Part shown: positions 25,117-32,606 of the stretch, one piece after another
How positions within the stretch are numbered: position 1 is the first letter of the stretch
Layout: every line of letters starts with the position of its first letter
DNA from: Paenibacillus_T sp033239625
GTDB taxonomy: Bacteria > Bacillota > Bacilli > Paenibacillales > Paenibacillaceae
NCBI RefSeq assembly: GCF_033239625.1
Contig: NZ_BTCK01000013.1
Coordinates: 1-64,000 of the forward strand
Direction: 5' to 3'
DNA: 64,000 nucleotides
Program-made: the position numbers and the translations under genes
Notes under the pieces: generated by a model
Told to the model about the DNA's origin: nothing
The model's database searches: none
Seen by the model: the letters and a program-made list of their open reading frames with translations, nothing else

Positions 25117-25704
25117 TTACAGCTTGTCGATGACTTTGTCGATCAGGCCGTATTGACGTGCTTCTTCGGCGCTCATGAAGTTGTCACGGTCCGTATCGCG
25201 TTCGATTGTTTCGAACGATTGACCCGTGCGTTCAGCCATAATGCGGTTCAGCTTGTCGCGCGTCTTCAGGATGCGGCGAGCACGAATCTCGATGTCGCTC
25301 GCTTGGCCTTCTGCACCGCCGAGCGGCTGGTGAATCATGACTTCGGCGTTCGGAAGCGCATAACGTTTGCCTTTGGCGCCTGCATTAAGCAGGAAAGCGC
25401 CCATCGATGCAGCCATACCGACACAGATCGTGGAGACGTCCGGCTTAATGAATTGCATCGTGTCGAAGATGGCGAGGCCGGCCGAGATGGAACCGCCTGG
25501 GCTATTAATGTACAGGGAGATGTCCTTCTCTGGATCGTCTGCCGCAAGGAACAACAACTGCGCGATGATGGAGTTGGCTACAAGGTCGTTCACCGGCGTC
25601 CCGAGAAAAATAATGCGGTCCTTCAGCAGTCGCGAGTAAATGTCATACGCACGCTCGCCGCGGTTGTTCTGCTCAATGACCATTGGCACATAGTTCATAT
25701 CCAT
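25117..25704 (-). CDS. clpP: ATP-dependent Clp protease proteolytic subunit
   Basis: Serine protease chamber of the Clp system, a tetradecamer in the cytoplasm. Length is 195 aa. The catalytic triad is Ser100 (GMAASMGAF), His125 (MIHQPLGG) and Asp174 (TDRDNF). The N-terminus reads MNYVPMVIEQ as in Bacillus. ATG 25704 follows GGGAGGG by 8 bp. A CtsR operator overlaps the -35 of its promoter, so heat-shock control of the B. subtilis type is expected. Confidence 0.98.
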   Translation of the reverse strand: MDMNYVPMVIEQNNRGERAYDIYSRLLKDRIIFLGTPVNDLVANSIIAQLLFLAADDPEKDISLYINSPGGSISAGLAIFDTMQFIKPDVSTICVGMAASMGAFLLNAGAKGKRYALPNAEVMIHQPLGGAEGQASDIEIRARRILKTRDKLNRIMAERTGQSFETIERDTDRDNFMSAEEARQYGLIDKVIDKL

Positions 25705-25839
25705 GAAAGTTCCCTCCCGAATAGGAATTGTAGAATAGTTTCAGCACTAGCATAGTCAGATGCGGTACGCTGCAAACGTATATGTACGAATGCTGCTAGC
25801 ACACTGATGTAGGATGCGAAAGTGCTGCTGATGAATTTT

Positions 25840-25868
25840 ATAATAGCGGAATGATCAGTAAAAGTCAA
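25840..25868 (-). promoter_or_regulatory. clpP promoter
   Basis: On the minus strand TTGACT (25868-25863), a 17-bp spacer and TATTAT (25845-25840). The untranslated leader would be about 125-130 nt. Confidence 0.75.
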
Positions 25869-25879
25869 AGAAGGTCAAG
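25863..25879. promoter_or_regulatory. CtsR operator
   Basis: AGTCAAA GAA GGTCAAG matches the heptad repeat RGTCAAANANRGTCAAA at all but the last base. It covers the clpP -35, the expected position for repression. Confidence 0.82.
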
Positions 25880-25987
25880 AAAAACGTAAGGAGGGGAGAC
25901 AGAGCAAGAAACTGTTGTGTGTAAAACATCGTTAGTTAAAGATTCTCTTAACTCTTTAATCTACTGCTTTAAATAATTTACCGAAAA

Positions 25988-25996
25988 TGATATAAA
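25988..25996 (+). promoter_or_regulatory. Extended -10 of the cysteine-rich precursor gene
   Basis: TGATATAAA predicts a start of transcription near 26003. This makes an ATG at 26001 unlikely and supports translation from 26040 or 26067. Confidence 0.5.
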
Positions 25997-26039
25997 TTAC
26001 ATGTGTTCAAAAAAAATACTAAAAGATGGTAAATTTGTG

Positions 26040-26888
26040 ATGGGTTTGTTATCAGGAAAAGTTAGGATGAGGTCAAAGGTTGCAGTGCTATTACTTGTCA
26101 TTATGTCATTGATATGTTTGAGTTCTGTTAATGCAGCATCTAAGAACACTACTAGTGTAAAACCTCCAAAAGCTAAAAATGCTCAGGTAACTCTAGACGA
26201 TATAACAAGTCTTAACGAATACATTAGTATCCATGGGGATACGTATCTGGTAACAGAAGGAGGGTTGCTAGCTCAACTGAAAAAAAATGTTGCAAGTAAT
26301 AGAGAACTGCAGGGTTTTACTGGATTAGATAAGAAACTATTAAACGAAGCATTTAAGAATGCTGCCTATACAGGACTGAGTGCAGGAAAATATAAAGTAT
26401 ACACTATCCAATTTGAATATACTAATGCGGCAAATGACAAAGTTTCCGTACTTGTCACATACGATATGGACAGAAAAATGCTTATCGAAGCATTAAATAT
26501 TAGTGAGTCGCCTAGCAATGAGATAACCGTAAATTCAAGAAATGTTGGCTTGACGTTCATTGGTGATCGTGCAGAAGCTATGGAAATTGTTAATGCTAAG
26601 ACTGTGGAACAAAAGAAAGCGTTGAAGGAAAAAAATAAAGAAAAACATAAAAAAGAAATAGAACAAGCTTCAACCTCAGACAAAAATGGAAACATTATTG
26701 ATTCAGTTGCATCAGTATTTTCCGTTGATACTGCTTCTGCAAATACATGCAGTGGAAGTCTTAATTTAAACGGTGCCCAATGCAGTTGGGTAGCAGTAGG
26801 CTATTGTGCAGCTGCGGGTCTTTTTGGTTTCCTACCGGGATTGATTTGCGCGATCGGGTATACTTATGTTTGTAACTATACTTGTTAA
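26040..26888 (+). CDS. Secreted precursor with a six-cysteine hydrophobic C-terminal peptide (halocin C8-like architecture)
   Basis: Not recognised as a known gene. From ATG 26040 it is 282 aa; ATG 26067 would start directly at the signal peptide (MRSKVAVLLLVIMSL, cleavage near SVNAA). Residues ~35-185 form a soluble domain, ~187-212 are Lys/Glu-rich (KALKEKNKEKHKKEIEQAS), and the last 48 residues, after VDTASA, are Cys/Gly/Ala-rich: TCSGSLNLNG, QCSW, GYCAAAGLFG, GLICAIGYTYVC, NYTC. Signal peptide, guard domain and Cys-rich tail is the layout of halocin C8 precursors, in which the tail is the toxin. The gene is much more AT-rich than its neighbours and probably acquired. The bacteriocin role is inference. 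Confidence 0.6.
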   Translation: MGLLSGKVRMRSKVAVLLLVIMSLICLSSVNAASKNTTSVKPPKAKNAQVTLDDITSLNEYISIHGDTYLVTEGGLLAQLKKNVASNRELQGFTGLDKKLLNEAFKNAAYTGLSAGKYKVYTIQFEYTNAANDKVSVLVTYDMDRKMLIEALNISESPSNEITVNSRNVGLTFIGDRAEAMEIVNAKTVEQKKALKEKNKEKHKKEIEQASTSDKNGNIIDSVASVFSVDTASANTCSGSLNLNGAQCSWVAVGYCAAAGLFGFLPGLICAIGYTYVCNYTC

Positions 26889-27033
26889 TAAAATTTGATT
26901 GATACAGTTATGGCTGTCGATTGAATCGGCAGCCTGTAATATTTTGGTTAGTCGAGTATAATGTAATATTGATTGGTTGATTGGTATAAGATTTAAAATA
27001 CAACCTGTTCACTAGAGGGAGGTTAATCATGAG

Positions 27034-27198
27034 ATGCAAATCATTATCCGGGTAATTCTAATTGCCTTGTTAACATTCTTTTTGAGGTATAACATTGATA
27101 ATGATATCAATTTGCTGGACTTAATCGCACCAATAGTATTGATTCTAGGAATCATAAATGAAAGAAAAAATTATAAAATGCGAAAGAGAAAGAAATAA
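27034..27198 (+). CDS. Small membrane protein, 54 aa, downstream of the cysteine-rich precursor
   Basis: Frame of 55 codons from ATG 27034; GAGGGAGG lies at 27015-27022. A competing ATG at 27029, better spaced, opens only 8 codons. The product has two hydrophobic stretches (about 2-17, IIIRVILIALLTFF, and 28-41, LLDLIAPIVLILGI) split by an acidic NIDNDIN loop, and ends in a basic tail KMRKRKK. It is as AT-rich as the upstream gene and is closed by a strong terminator. It could be an immunity or export partner of the precursor. This is inferred from position only. Confidence 0.55.
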   Translation: MQIIIRVILIALLTFFLRYNIDNDINLLDLIAPIVLILGIINERKNYKMRKRKK

Positions 27199-27205
27199 AG
27201 AAGGT

Positions 27206-27241
27206 AAAAACCCCATTAAGAATTCCTTAATGGGGTTTTTG
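27206..27241 (+). terminator. Terminator of the AT-rich insert
   Basis: Near-perfect palindrome AAAAACCCCATTAAG / CTTAATGGGGTTTTT with a 5-base loop. It can work in both directions. Confidence 0.9.
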
Positions 27242-27323
27242 TTGATTTATAAAACAAAAAAATCATCACCCACAGCGGGATGTGATGATCTTAGATTCTC
27301 ATTAATATTTAAATTGATTAGGT

Positions 27324-27398
27324 TGGCGCGCCCGCTAGGAATCGAACCTAGATCTCAGGCTCCGGAGGCCTACGTCATATCCATTGGACCACGGGCGC
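27324..27398 (-). tRNA. tRNA-Arg (CCG)
   Basis: Complete cloverleaf on the minus strand: acceptor GCGCCCG / CGGGCGC, anticodon loop CTCCGGA (anticodon CCG), T-arm GGTTCGATTCC and encoded CCA (27326-27324). Its 3' end faces the AT-rich insert at 26.0-27.2 kb, as expected of a tRNA-side integration site. Confidence 0.95.
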
Positions 27399-27518
27399 AA
27401 AAAAGCGGAACGAGAGTTATCATACCTTAATTTCCATAGGAATGCAAGTGCTGGACGATGAGAAAAATAAAAGTTGTCTAATGCGTGTCGGAAAACGGTT
27501 ACATGGGCGAAAAGGAAC

Positions 27519-27547
27519 TTGCAGTCTTTTCCGCGATTCGATAAAAT
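27519..27547 (+). promoter_or_regulatory. Promoter of the cggR-gap operon
   Basis: TTGCAG (27519-27524), a 17-bp spacer and TAAAAT (27542-27547). The CggR operator lies directly downstream, the same order as in B. subtilis. Confidence 0.75.
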
Positions 27548-27551
27548 AAGT

Positions 27552-27589
27552 GTGGGACTTAAAACGAGTATGCGGGACGCGAAAGGTCC
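27552..27589 (+). promoter_or_regulatory. CggR operator (two direct repeats)
   Basis: GTGGGACTTAAAACG and GCGGGACGCGAAAGGTCC have their GGGAC cores 20 bp apart, matching the tandem CGGGAC-N6-TGTC arrangement of the B. subtilis gapA operator. It sits just after the -10, where CggR would block elongation or promoter escape. Confidence 0.75.
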
Positions 27590-27666
27590 ACCTCGTACGG
27601 AAGCCCAACGGAGTTTCTTCATAATGTAGAAACAAGAATTCGGCTGTAGTGGAGTGAATGCGCTAG

Positions 27667-28713
27667 ATGCGACCCATGATCGAACTGCAGCAGCAGCTTG
27701 TGCCGGATTTATTGGAAGTCATGAGGAAACGCTACTTCATCCTGCATCAAGTTATGCTGTCTGATTCTGTCGGACGGCGCGCGTTGGCCGGAGCCCTCGG
27801 GATGACGGAACGCGTGCTGCGAGCCGAGACTGATTATTTGAAAGCGCAAGGACTGCTCGAGATTCATGCTTCTGGAATGCGCATCAGTGAGCAAGGACGC
27901 ATGCTGCTTGCAGAGATGGAACCGATGTTCAAGGAATGGTTCGGCTTATCGGATATGGAGGATAAGATTCGGCGCCATTATGGACTGAAGCGAGTGTACA
28001 TCGTACCAGGTGACTCTGACACCTCGAAGACAGCGAAGCGGGAGCTGGGCCGCGCTGCGAGCCAAGCATTGACCCGATTGCTGAACAAGGACGATGTCGT
28101 CGCGGTAACAGGCGGAACGACAATGGCGCAGGTGGCTAATCATCTGACATCGCCAATGCCGCTGCCGACGAACTGGTTCGTACCCGCGCGAGGCGGACTG
28201 GGCGAGAGCTTGGACTACCAGGCGAATACGATTGCCTCGATGATGGCGAAGCGAACAGGCGCGCAGTATCGATTGCTTCATGTACCCGACCATCTGGGAG
28301 AAGAAGCGTACGTCACCCTTATGCAAGAGCCGAACATTCAGGAAATCGTGAATGTCATTCGGAAGGCCAGAATCGTCGTTCATGGAATCGGGGACGCGAT
28401 GGTCATGGCAAGACGCCGCAAGGTGGATCAAGCCATTGTCGATGCGATGAGAGCTGAAGGTGCGCTGGCGGAGTCGTTCGGGTATTATTTTGACCGGAAT
28501 GGGGCTGTCGTTCACAAGATGCATACCGCGGGCTTGCGGCTCGAGGACATTGTAGCGACGGAGGTTGTCATTGCGGTAGCCGGAGGCGTAAGCAAGGGCG
28601 AAGCGATTGCGGCCGTCATGAAGTTCGGACACGATGATGTGCTTGTCACCGATGAAGCGGCAGCACAAGTTATTGTTAGGATTATTGATGAGGCCGATTT
28701 GGGCAATGCTTAA
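27667..28713 (+). CDS. cggR: Central glycolytic genes regulator
   Basis: SorC/DeoR-family repressor that is released from its operator by fructose 1,6-bisphosphate. Length is 348 aa. The N-terminal HTH is ALAGALGMTERVLRAETDYLKAQGLL near 40. The effector domain has VTGGTTMAQVANHL near 142, ARGGLGESLDYQANTIAS near 174 and the late GGVSKGEAIAAV, in the phosphosugar-isomerase-like fold. It is the first gene of the glycolytic cluster, with its operator at 27552. Confidence 0.93.
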   Translation: MRPMIELQQQLVPDLLEVMRKRYFILHQVMLSDSVGRRALAGALGMTERVLRAETDYLKAQGLLEIHASGMRISEQGRMLLAEMEPMFKEWFGLSDMEDKIRRHYGLKRVYIVPGDSDTSKTAKRELGRAASQALTRLLNKDDVVAVTGGTTMAQVANHLTSPMPLPTNWFVPARGGLGESLDYQANTIASMMAKRTGAQYRLLHVPDHLGEEAYVTLMQEPNIQEIVNVIRKARIVVHGIGDAMVMARRRKVDQAIVDAMRAEGALAESFGYYFDRNGAVVHKMHTAGLRLEDIVATEVVIAVAGGVSKGEAIAAVMKFGHDDVLVTDEAAAQVIVRIIDEADLGNA

Positions 28714-28822
28714 TAAGGTGCGTTTTTGAAACAGGATATCTTGATGGTTACGCGCTCCGGGTTTCCGGGCCGTACGCCATCTTGAGTATATATTACACTT
28801 ATTGTCTAGGAGGAATTTCCAA

Positions 28823-29827
28823 ATGGTTAAAGTTGGTATTAACGGATTTGGCCGTATCGGCCGTAACGTGTTTCGCGCAGCGCTGAACAACCCTGCAGTT
28901 GAGATTGTTGCTGTAAACGATCTGACAGACACGAAAACGCTGGCTCACCTGCTCAAATATGACACGACGCACGGCAAGCTTGAAGGTACGGTTGAAGCTA
29001 AAGAAGGCGCGCTGATCGTAAACGGCAAAGAAATCAAAGTATTTGCTGAGCGCAACCCAGAAAACCTCCCTTGGGCATCCGTAGGTGCTGAAATCGTCGT
29101 TGAATCGACTGGTATCTTCACGGCTAAAGAAAAAGCTGAGCTCCACCTTAAAGGCGGCGCTAAGAAAGTTATCATCTCCGCTCCAGCTACGAACGAAGAC
29201 ATCACGATCGTTATGGGCGTTAACGAAGACAAATACGATGCAGCTTCCCACACGGTTATCTCCAACGCATCTTGCACGACGAACTGCCTCGCGCCATTCG
29301 CGAAAGTTCTTAACGATAAATTCGGCATCGTAAAAGGTATGATGACGACGGTTCACTCGTACACGAACGACCAATCCGTTCTGGACGTACCTCACAAAGA
29401 CCTGCGCCGCGCTCGCGCTGCTGCAGAGAACATCATTCCTTCGTCGACGGGCGCTGCTAAAGCAGTATCCCTCGTACTGCCAGAACTGAAAGGCAAACTG
29501 AACGGCATGGCTATGCGCGTTCCTACGCCTAACGTATCGGTAACGGACCTCGTTGCTGAACTGAAAGTTAACGTAACGGTTGAAGAAGTTAACGCAGCTC
29601 TGAAAGCAGCTTCCGAAACTTCGCTCAAAGGCATCCTTAACTACTCCGAAGAGCCGCTCGTATCGAGCGACTACAACGGCGACCCAGCTTCCTCCACGGT
29701 TGACGCTCTGTCGACGATGGTTGTTGAAGGCAACATGGTTAAAGTTGTTTCTTGGTACGACAACGAGTGGGGCTACTCGAACCGCGTAGTTGACCTTGCA
29801 GCATTCATCGCAAGCAAAGGTCTGTAA
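28823..29827 (+). CDS. gap: Glyceraldehyde-3-phosphate dehydrogenase, glycolytic NAD form
   Basis: Oxidises glyceraldehyde 3-phosphate with NAD and phosphate. Length is 334 aa from ATG 28823, 8 bp after TAGGAGGA; the frame opens at 28802. NAD-binding is GINGFGRIGRNVFRA, the active-site Cys lies in SNASCTTNCLAPFAKV (about 148-163), and the sequence follows B. subtilis GapA rather than GapB in regions such as NDLTDTKTLAHLLKYD. Very biased codon use suggests high expression. Confidence 0.97.
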   Translation: MVKVGINGFGRIGRNVFRAALNNPAVEIVAVNDLTDTKTLAHLLKYDTTHGKLEGTVEAKEGALIVNGKEIKVFAERNPENLPWASVGAEIVVESTGIFTAKEKAELHLKGGAKKVIISAPATNEDITIVMGVNEDKYDAASHTVISNASCTTNCLAPFAKVLNDKFGIVKGMMTTVHSYTNDQSVLDVPHKDLRRARAAAENIIPSSTGAAKAVSLVLPELKGKLNGMAMRVPTPNVSVTDLVAELKVNVTVEEVNAALKAASETSLKGILNYSEEPLVSSDYNGDPASSTVDALSTMVVEGNMVKVVSWYDNEWGYSNRVVDLAAFIASKGL

Positions 29828-30039
29828 TACGGTTCAAATCCCCCAAACCCCCTTTGGTCTTCAAAGGGGGCCCCAAAGGGCTCTGCCCTCTGGACTCCCG
29901 TTCTAATGCAGCGTGGGAGGTACAGTCGGCGTCCCTGCGAGGGATTGTGCTAGGAACGCTTTAGTCCTGACGGACACGCTTTGGCTGCGGCGCTCCCGTG
30001 CAACGGAAGGGATGCCGCCGTCCGGCTGGACTAGGTTTT
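29828..30039. other. Spacer after gap with a family 2 repeat
   Basis: Positions 29838-29900 carry a minus-strand copy of repeat family 2: reverse complement GAGTCCAGAGGGC, CCTTTGGGGCCCCC, GGGGGTTTGGGGGATT. The remainder, to 30039, is GC-rich, without a credible gene. Confidence 0.6.
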
Positions 30040-30068
30040 AACGTTCCTTCTTCGAAGGAACGTTTTTT
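30040..30068 (+). terminator. Intrinsic terminator between gap and pgk
   Basis: An 11-bp perfect stem AACGTTCCTTC / GAAGGAACGTT with a 3-base loop and a T-tract. In B. subtilis, cggR-gapA is similarly separated from pgk by mRNA processing and partial termination. Confidence 0.9.
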
Positions 30069-30093
30069 TATTGTAAGCGGTGCTTCGATGGCA

Positions 30094-30198
30094 GCTCGCT
30101 TAAGCGAGCCGCTTGCGGTAACGCTCCGAAGGCGTGTCGGCCGCTTGCAGCGGACACACTGGACGTGATGCTTCGAGGGCGTTCGCTGAAGCGAACGC
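30094..30198 (+). other. Three short palindromes in the pgk leader
   Basis: GCTCGCTTAAGCGAGC (30094-30109), CCGCT-TGC-AGCGG inside GTGTC...ACAC (30134-30157) and GCGTTCGCTGAAGCGAACGC (30179-30198) follow in a row between the terminator and the pgk start. They could be stabilising 5' hairpins of the pgk mRNA or remnants of repeats. Confidence 0.55.
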
Positions 30199-30249
30199 AA
30201 GTACTTAATGGATTATTCATCTTCGCCTATTCTGAAGGAGGCTTTCTCA

Positions 30250-31431
30250 ATGAACAAGAAAAGTGTTCGCGACGTCGAAGTCGCAGGTAAACGCGTATTC
30301 GTACGCGTCGATTTCAACGTACCGCTCGAAAATGGCAAAATCACGGACGACACGCGTATCCGTGAAACGCTCCCTACGATCAAGTTCCTGATCGAAGGCG
30401 GCGCCAAAATCATTCTCGCTTCCCACATGGGCCGTCCAAACGGTCAAGTGGTTGAAGAGCTGCGCTTGACGCCAGCTGCTGAGCGTCTGTCCGAGCTGCT
30501 CGGCAAGCCAGTTGCAAAAGCTGGCGAAGTTGTTGGCGATGCAGTTAAAGCACAAGTGGCTGCACTGCAAGCTGGCGACGTGCTCCTGCTTGAGAACGTT
30601 CGTTTTGAAGCAGGCGAAGAGAAGAACGATCCAGAACTCGCGAAGCAATTCGCTGAACTGGCTGACCTGTTCGTGAACGATGCATTCGGTGCTGCTCACC
30701 GTGCACACGCTTCGACGGAAGGCATCGCTCACCTGCTTCCAGCGGTATCCGGTCTGCTCGTAGAGAAAGAGCTCGATGTTCTCGGCAAAGCGCTGAACAA
30801 CCCAGAGCGTCCTTTCACGGCAATCGTTGGCGGTTCGAAAGTTAAGGACAAAATCGACGTTATCAACAAAATGATCGAAATCGCAGACAACATCCTCATC
30901 GGTGGCGGTCTGTCGTATACGTTCCTTAAAGCGCAAGGCAATGAAGTCGGCAAATCGCTGCTCGACAACAGCAAGCTCGACCTGACGCTTGAGTTCATCG
31001 AGAAAGCGAAGAAGCTTGGCAAGAACCTGTACCTGCCGGTTGATATCGTTGTAACGGACGACTTCAGCGCAGACGCTAACACGCAAATCGTTGGCGTAGA
31101 CGGCATCCCAGCTGAATGGGAAGGCATCGACATCGGTCCTAAGACGCGTGAAATCTACGCAGACGTTATCAAAAACTCGAAGCTCGTCGTATGGAACGGA
31201 CCAATGGGCGTATTCGAAATCGAGCCATTCTCCCATGGTACGCGTGCAGTAGCGCAAGCTTGCGCTGAGACGGCTGGTTACACGGTTATCGGCGGCGGCG
31301 ACTCCGCTGCAGCAGCTGAGAAATTCCACCTGGCTGACCGTATGGACCACATCTCGACGGGCGGCGGCGCTTCCCTCGAGTTTATGGAAGGCAAGGCTCT
31401 TCCAGGCGTAGTAGCCCTCAACGACAAGTAA
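30250..31431 (+). CDS. pgk: Phosphoglycerate kinase
   Basis: Transfers phosphate from 1,3-bisphosphoglycerate to ADP. Length is 393 aa. The signature VFVRVDFNVPLENGKITDD is at 17-35, ASHMGRPNG near 59, and the nucleotide-binding GGGDSAAAAEKF and STGGGASLEFMEGKALPG are near the C-terminus. ATG 30250 lies 8 bp after GAAGGAGG. It is followed by a 418-bp spacer before tpiA, unusual because the two are normally close. Confidence 0.97.
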   Translation: MNKKSVRDVEVAGKRVFVRVDFNVPLENGKITDDTRIRETLPTIKFLIEGGAKIILASHMGRPNGQVVEELRLTPAAERLSELLGKPVAKAGEVVGDAVKAQVAALQAGDVLLLENVRFEAGEEKNDPELAKQFAELADLFVNDAFGAAHRAHASTEGIAHLLPAVSGLLVEKELDVLGKALNNPERPFTAIVGGSKVKDKIDVINKMIEIADNILIGGGLSYTFLKAQGNEVGKSLLDNSKLDLTLEFIEKAKKLGKNLYLPVDIVVTDDFSADANTQIVGVDGIPAEWEGIDIGPKTREIYADVIKNSKLVVWNGPMGVFEIEPFSHGTRAVAQACAETAGYTVIGGGDSAAAAEKFHLADRMDHISTGGGASLEFMEGKALPGVVALNDK

Positions 31432-31849
31432 GACCGTTGATCACGAAGTAACGCTTAGAAGCATATTCGGCATCGAATCTTGCATTAGCTCTCGAGCTCC
31501 GTTGCTCATGTAGGGTTAGCCTACATTCCGCTACTCGCTCTTCGATCTAACGCAACCTTCTCGGTGCTGAACGGTCTTACGGGCTATTGATCACAAAGTA
31601 ATCCCCGAAGCGTACTCGGCATCGAGCTTTGCTAAGGTTTAGAATGCTAGCTTATGCTTGCGATGAAGGTTTCCACCGGAAACTTTGCAGATCATGTAGG
31701 TCCGACTGCATGACACCTCGCACAGCTTTTACGTCATTAAAAGCTGCATCGTAAGTTTAAGCGGCTTCGAACTGAAGCAATAACCTCGGTGCTGAATAGC
31801 TTGCGGGTTATTAAAATAAATAGATGCACTTGAAGGGAGTTTCTCTGAC
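31432..31849 (+). repeat. Two diverged copies of a noncoding block between pgk and tpiA
   Basis: Copy 1 (about 31437-31583) and copy 2 (about 31588-31815) begin alike (TTGATCACGAAGTAACGCTT and TTGATCACAAAGTAATCCCC, both then with CTCGGCATCGA or TTCGGCATCGA) and end alike (CTCGGTGCTGAACGG...TACGGGCTATT and CTCGGTGCTGAATAG...TGCGGGTTATT). The middle parts differ, and copy 2 has an extra ~80 bp. No open frame spans either copy. Confidence 0.65.
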
Positions 31850-32605
31850 ATGAGCAGAAAACCGATCATTGCAGGCAACTGGAAAATGTTCAAAACGGTT
31901 GGCGAAGCACAATCGTTCTTCTCCGAAGTGAAAGGCAAAGCGGAGGTTGACGGCGTAGAGAGCGTAATCTGCGCTCCATTCACGGCGCTTCCAGCACTCG
32001 TAGAAGCCGCGAAAGGCACGAGCATCGCAATCGGCGCACAAAACCTTCACTTCGAAGACAACGGCGCATTCACGGGCGAAATCAGCGGCGTTATGCTGGC
32101 TGACCTCGGCGTGAAATACGTTATCATCGGCCACTCCGAGCGTCGTGCATACTTTGCTGAGTCCGACGAGATCGTGAACAAGAAAACGCACGCGGCATTC
32201 AAACATGGTTTGACGCCAATCGTTTGCGTAGGCGAGAAGCTCGAAGAGCGCGAAGCTGACCAAACGAAAGAAGTGTGCAAAGTACAAACAGAAGCTGCAT
32301 TCCAAGGTCTGTCGGCTGAGCAAGCAGCAGAAGTCGTTATCGCATATGAGCCAATTTGGGCAATCGGAACGGGCAAATCGTCCACAGCGGCTGACGCTGA
32401 AGACGTTATCGCTTATATCCGCGGCATCGTAGCTGGCCTGTACGGCGAAGCAACGGCTAATGCAGTTCGCATCCAATACGGCGGCAGCGTGAAACCGAAC
32501 AACGTTACAGAGTACCTTGGTCAAGCGAACATCGACGGCGCACTGGTAGGCGGCGCAAGCCTCGAGCCAGCATCGTACATCGCGCTGGTTGAAGGAGCGA
32601 AGTAA
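31850..32605 (+). CDS. tpiA: Triosephosphate isomerase
   Basis: Interconverts dihydroxyacetone phosphate and glyceraldehyde 3-phosphate. Length is 251 aa. The active-site Lys is in GNWKMFK (about 8-14), His in IIGHSERRAYF near 94, and Glu in AYEPIWAIGTGKSS near 164. YGGSVKPNN forms the phosphate loop near 210. ATG 31850 follows AAGGGAG. gpmI starts 2 bp after its stop. Confidence 0.97.
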   Translation: MSRKPIIAGNWKMFKTVGEAQSFFSEVKGKAEVDGVESVICAPFTALPALVEAAKGTSIAIGAQNLHFEDNGAFTGEISGVMLADLGVKYVIIGHSERRAYFAESDEIVNKKTHAAFKHGLTPIVCVGEKLEEREADQTKEVCKVQTEAAFQGLSAEQAAEVVIAYEPIWAIGTGKSSTAADAEDVIAYIRGIVAGLYGEATANAVRIQYGGSVKPNNVTEYLGQANIDGALVGGASLEPASYIALVEGAK

Positions 32606-32606
32606 G

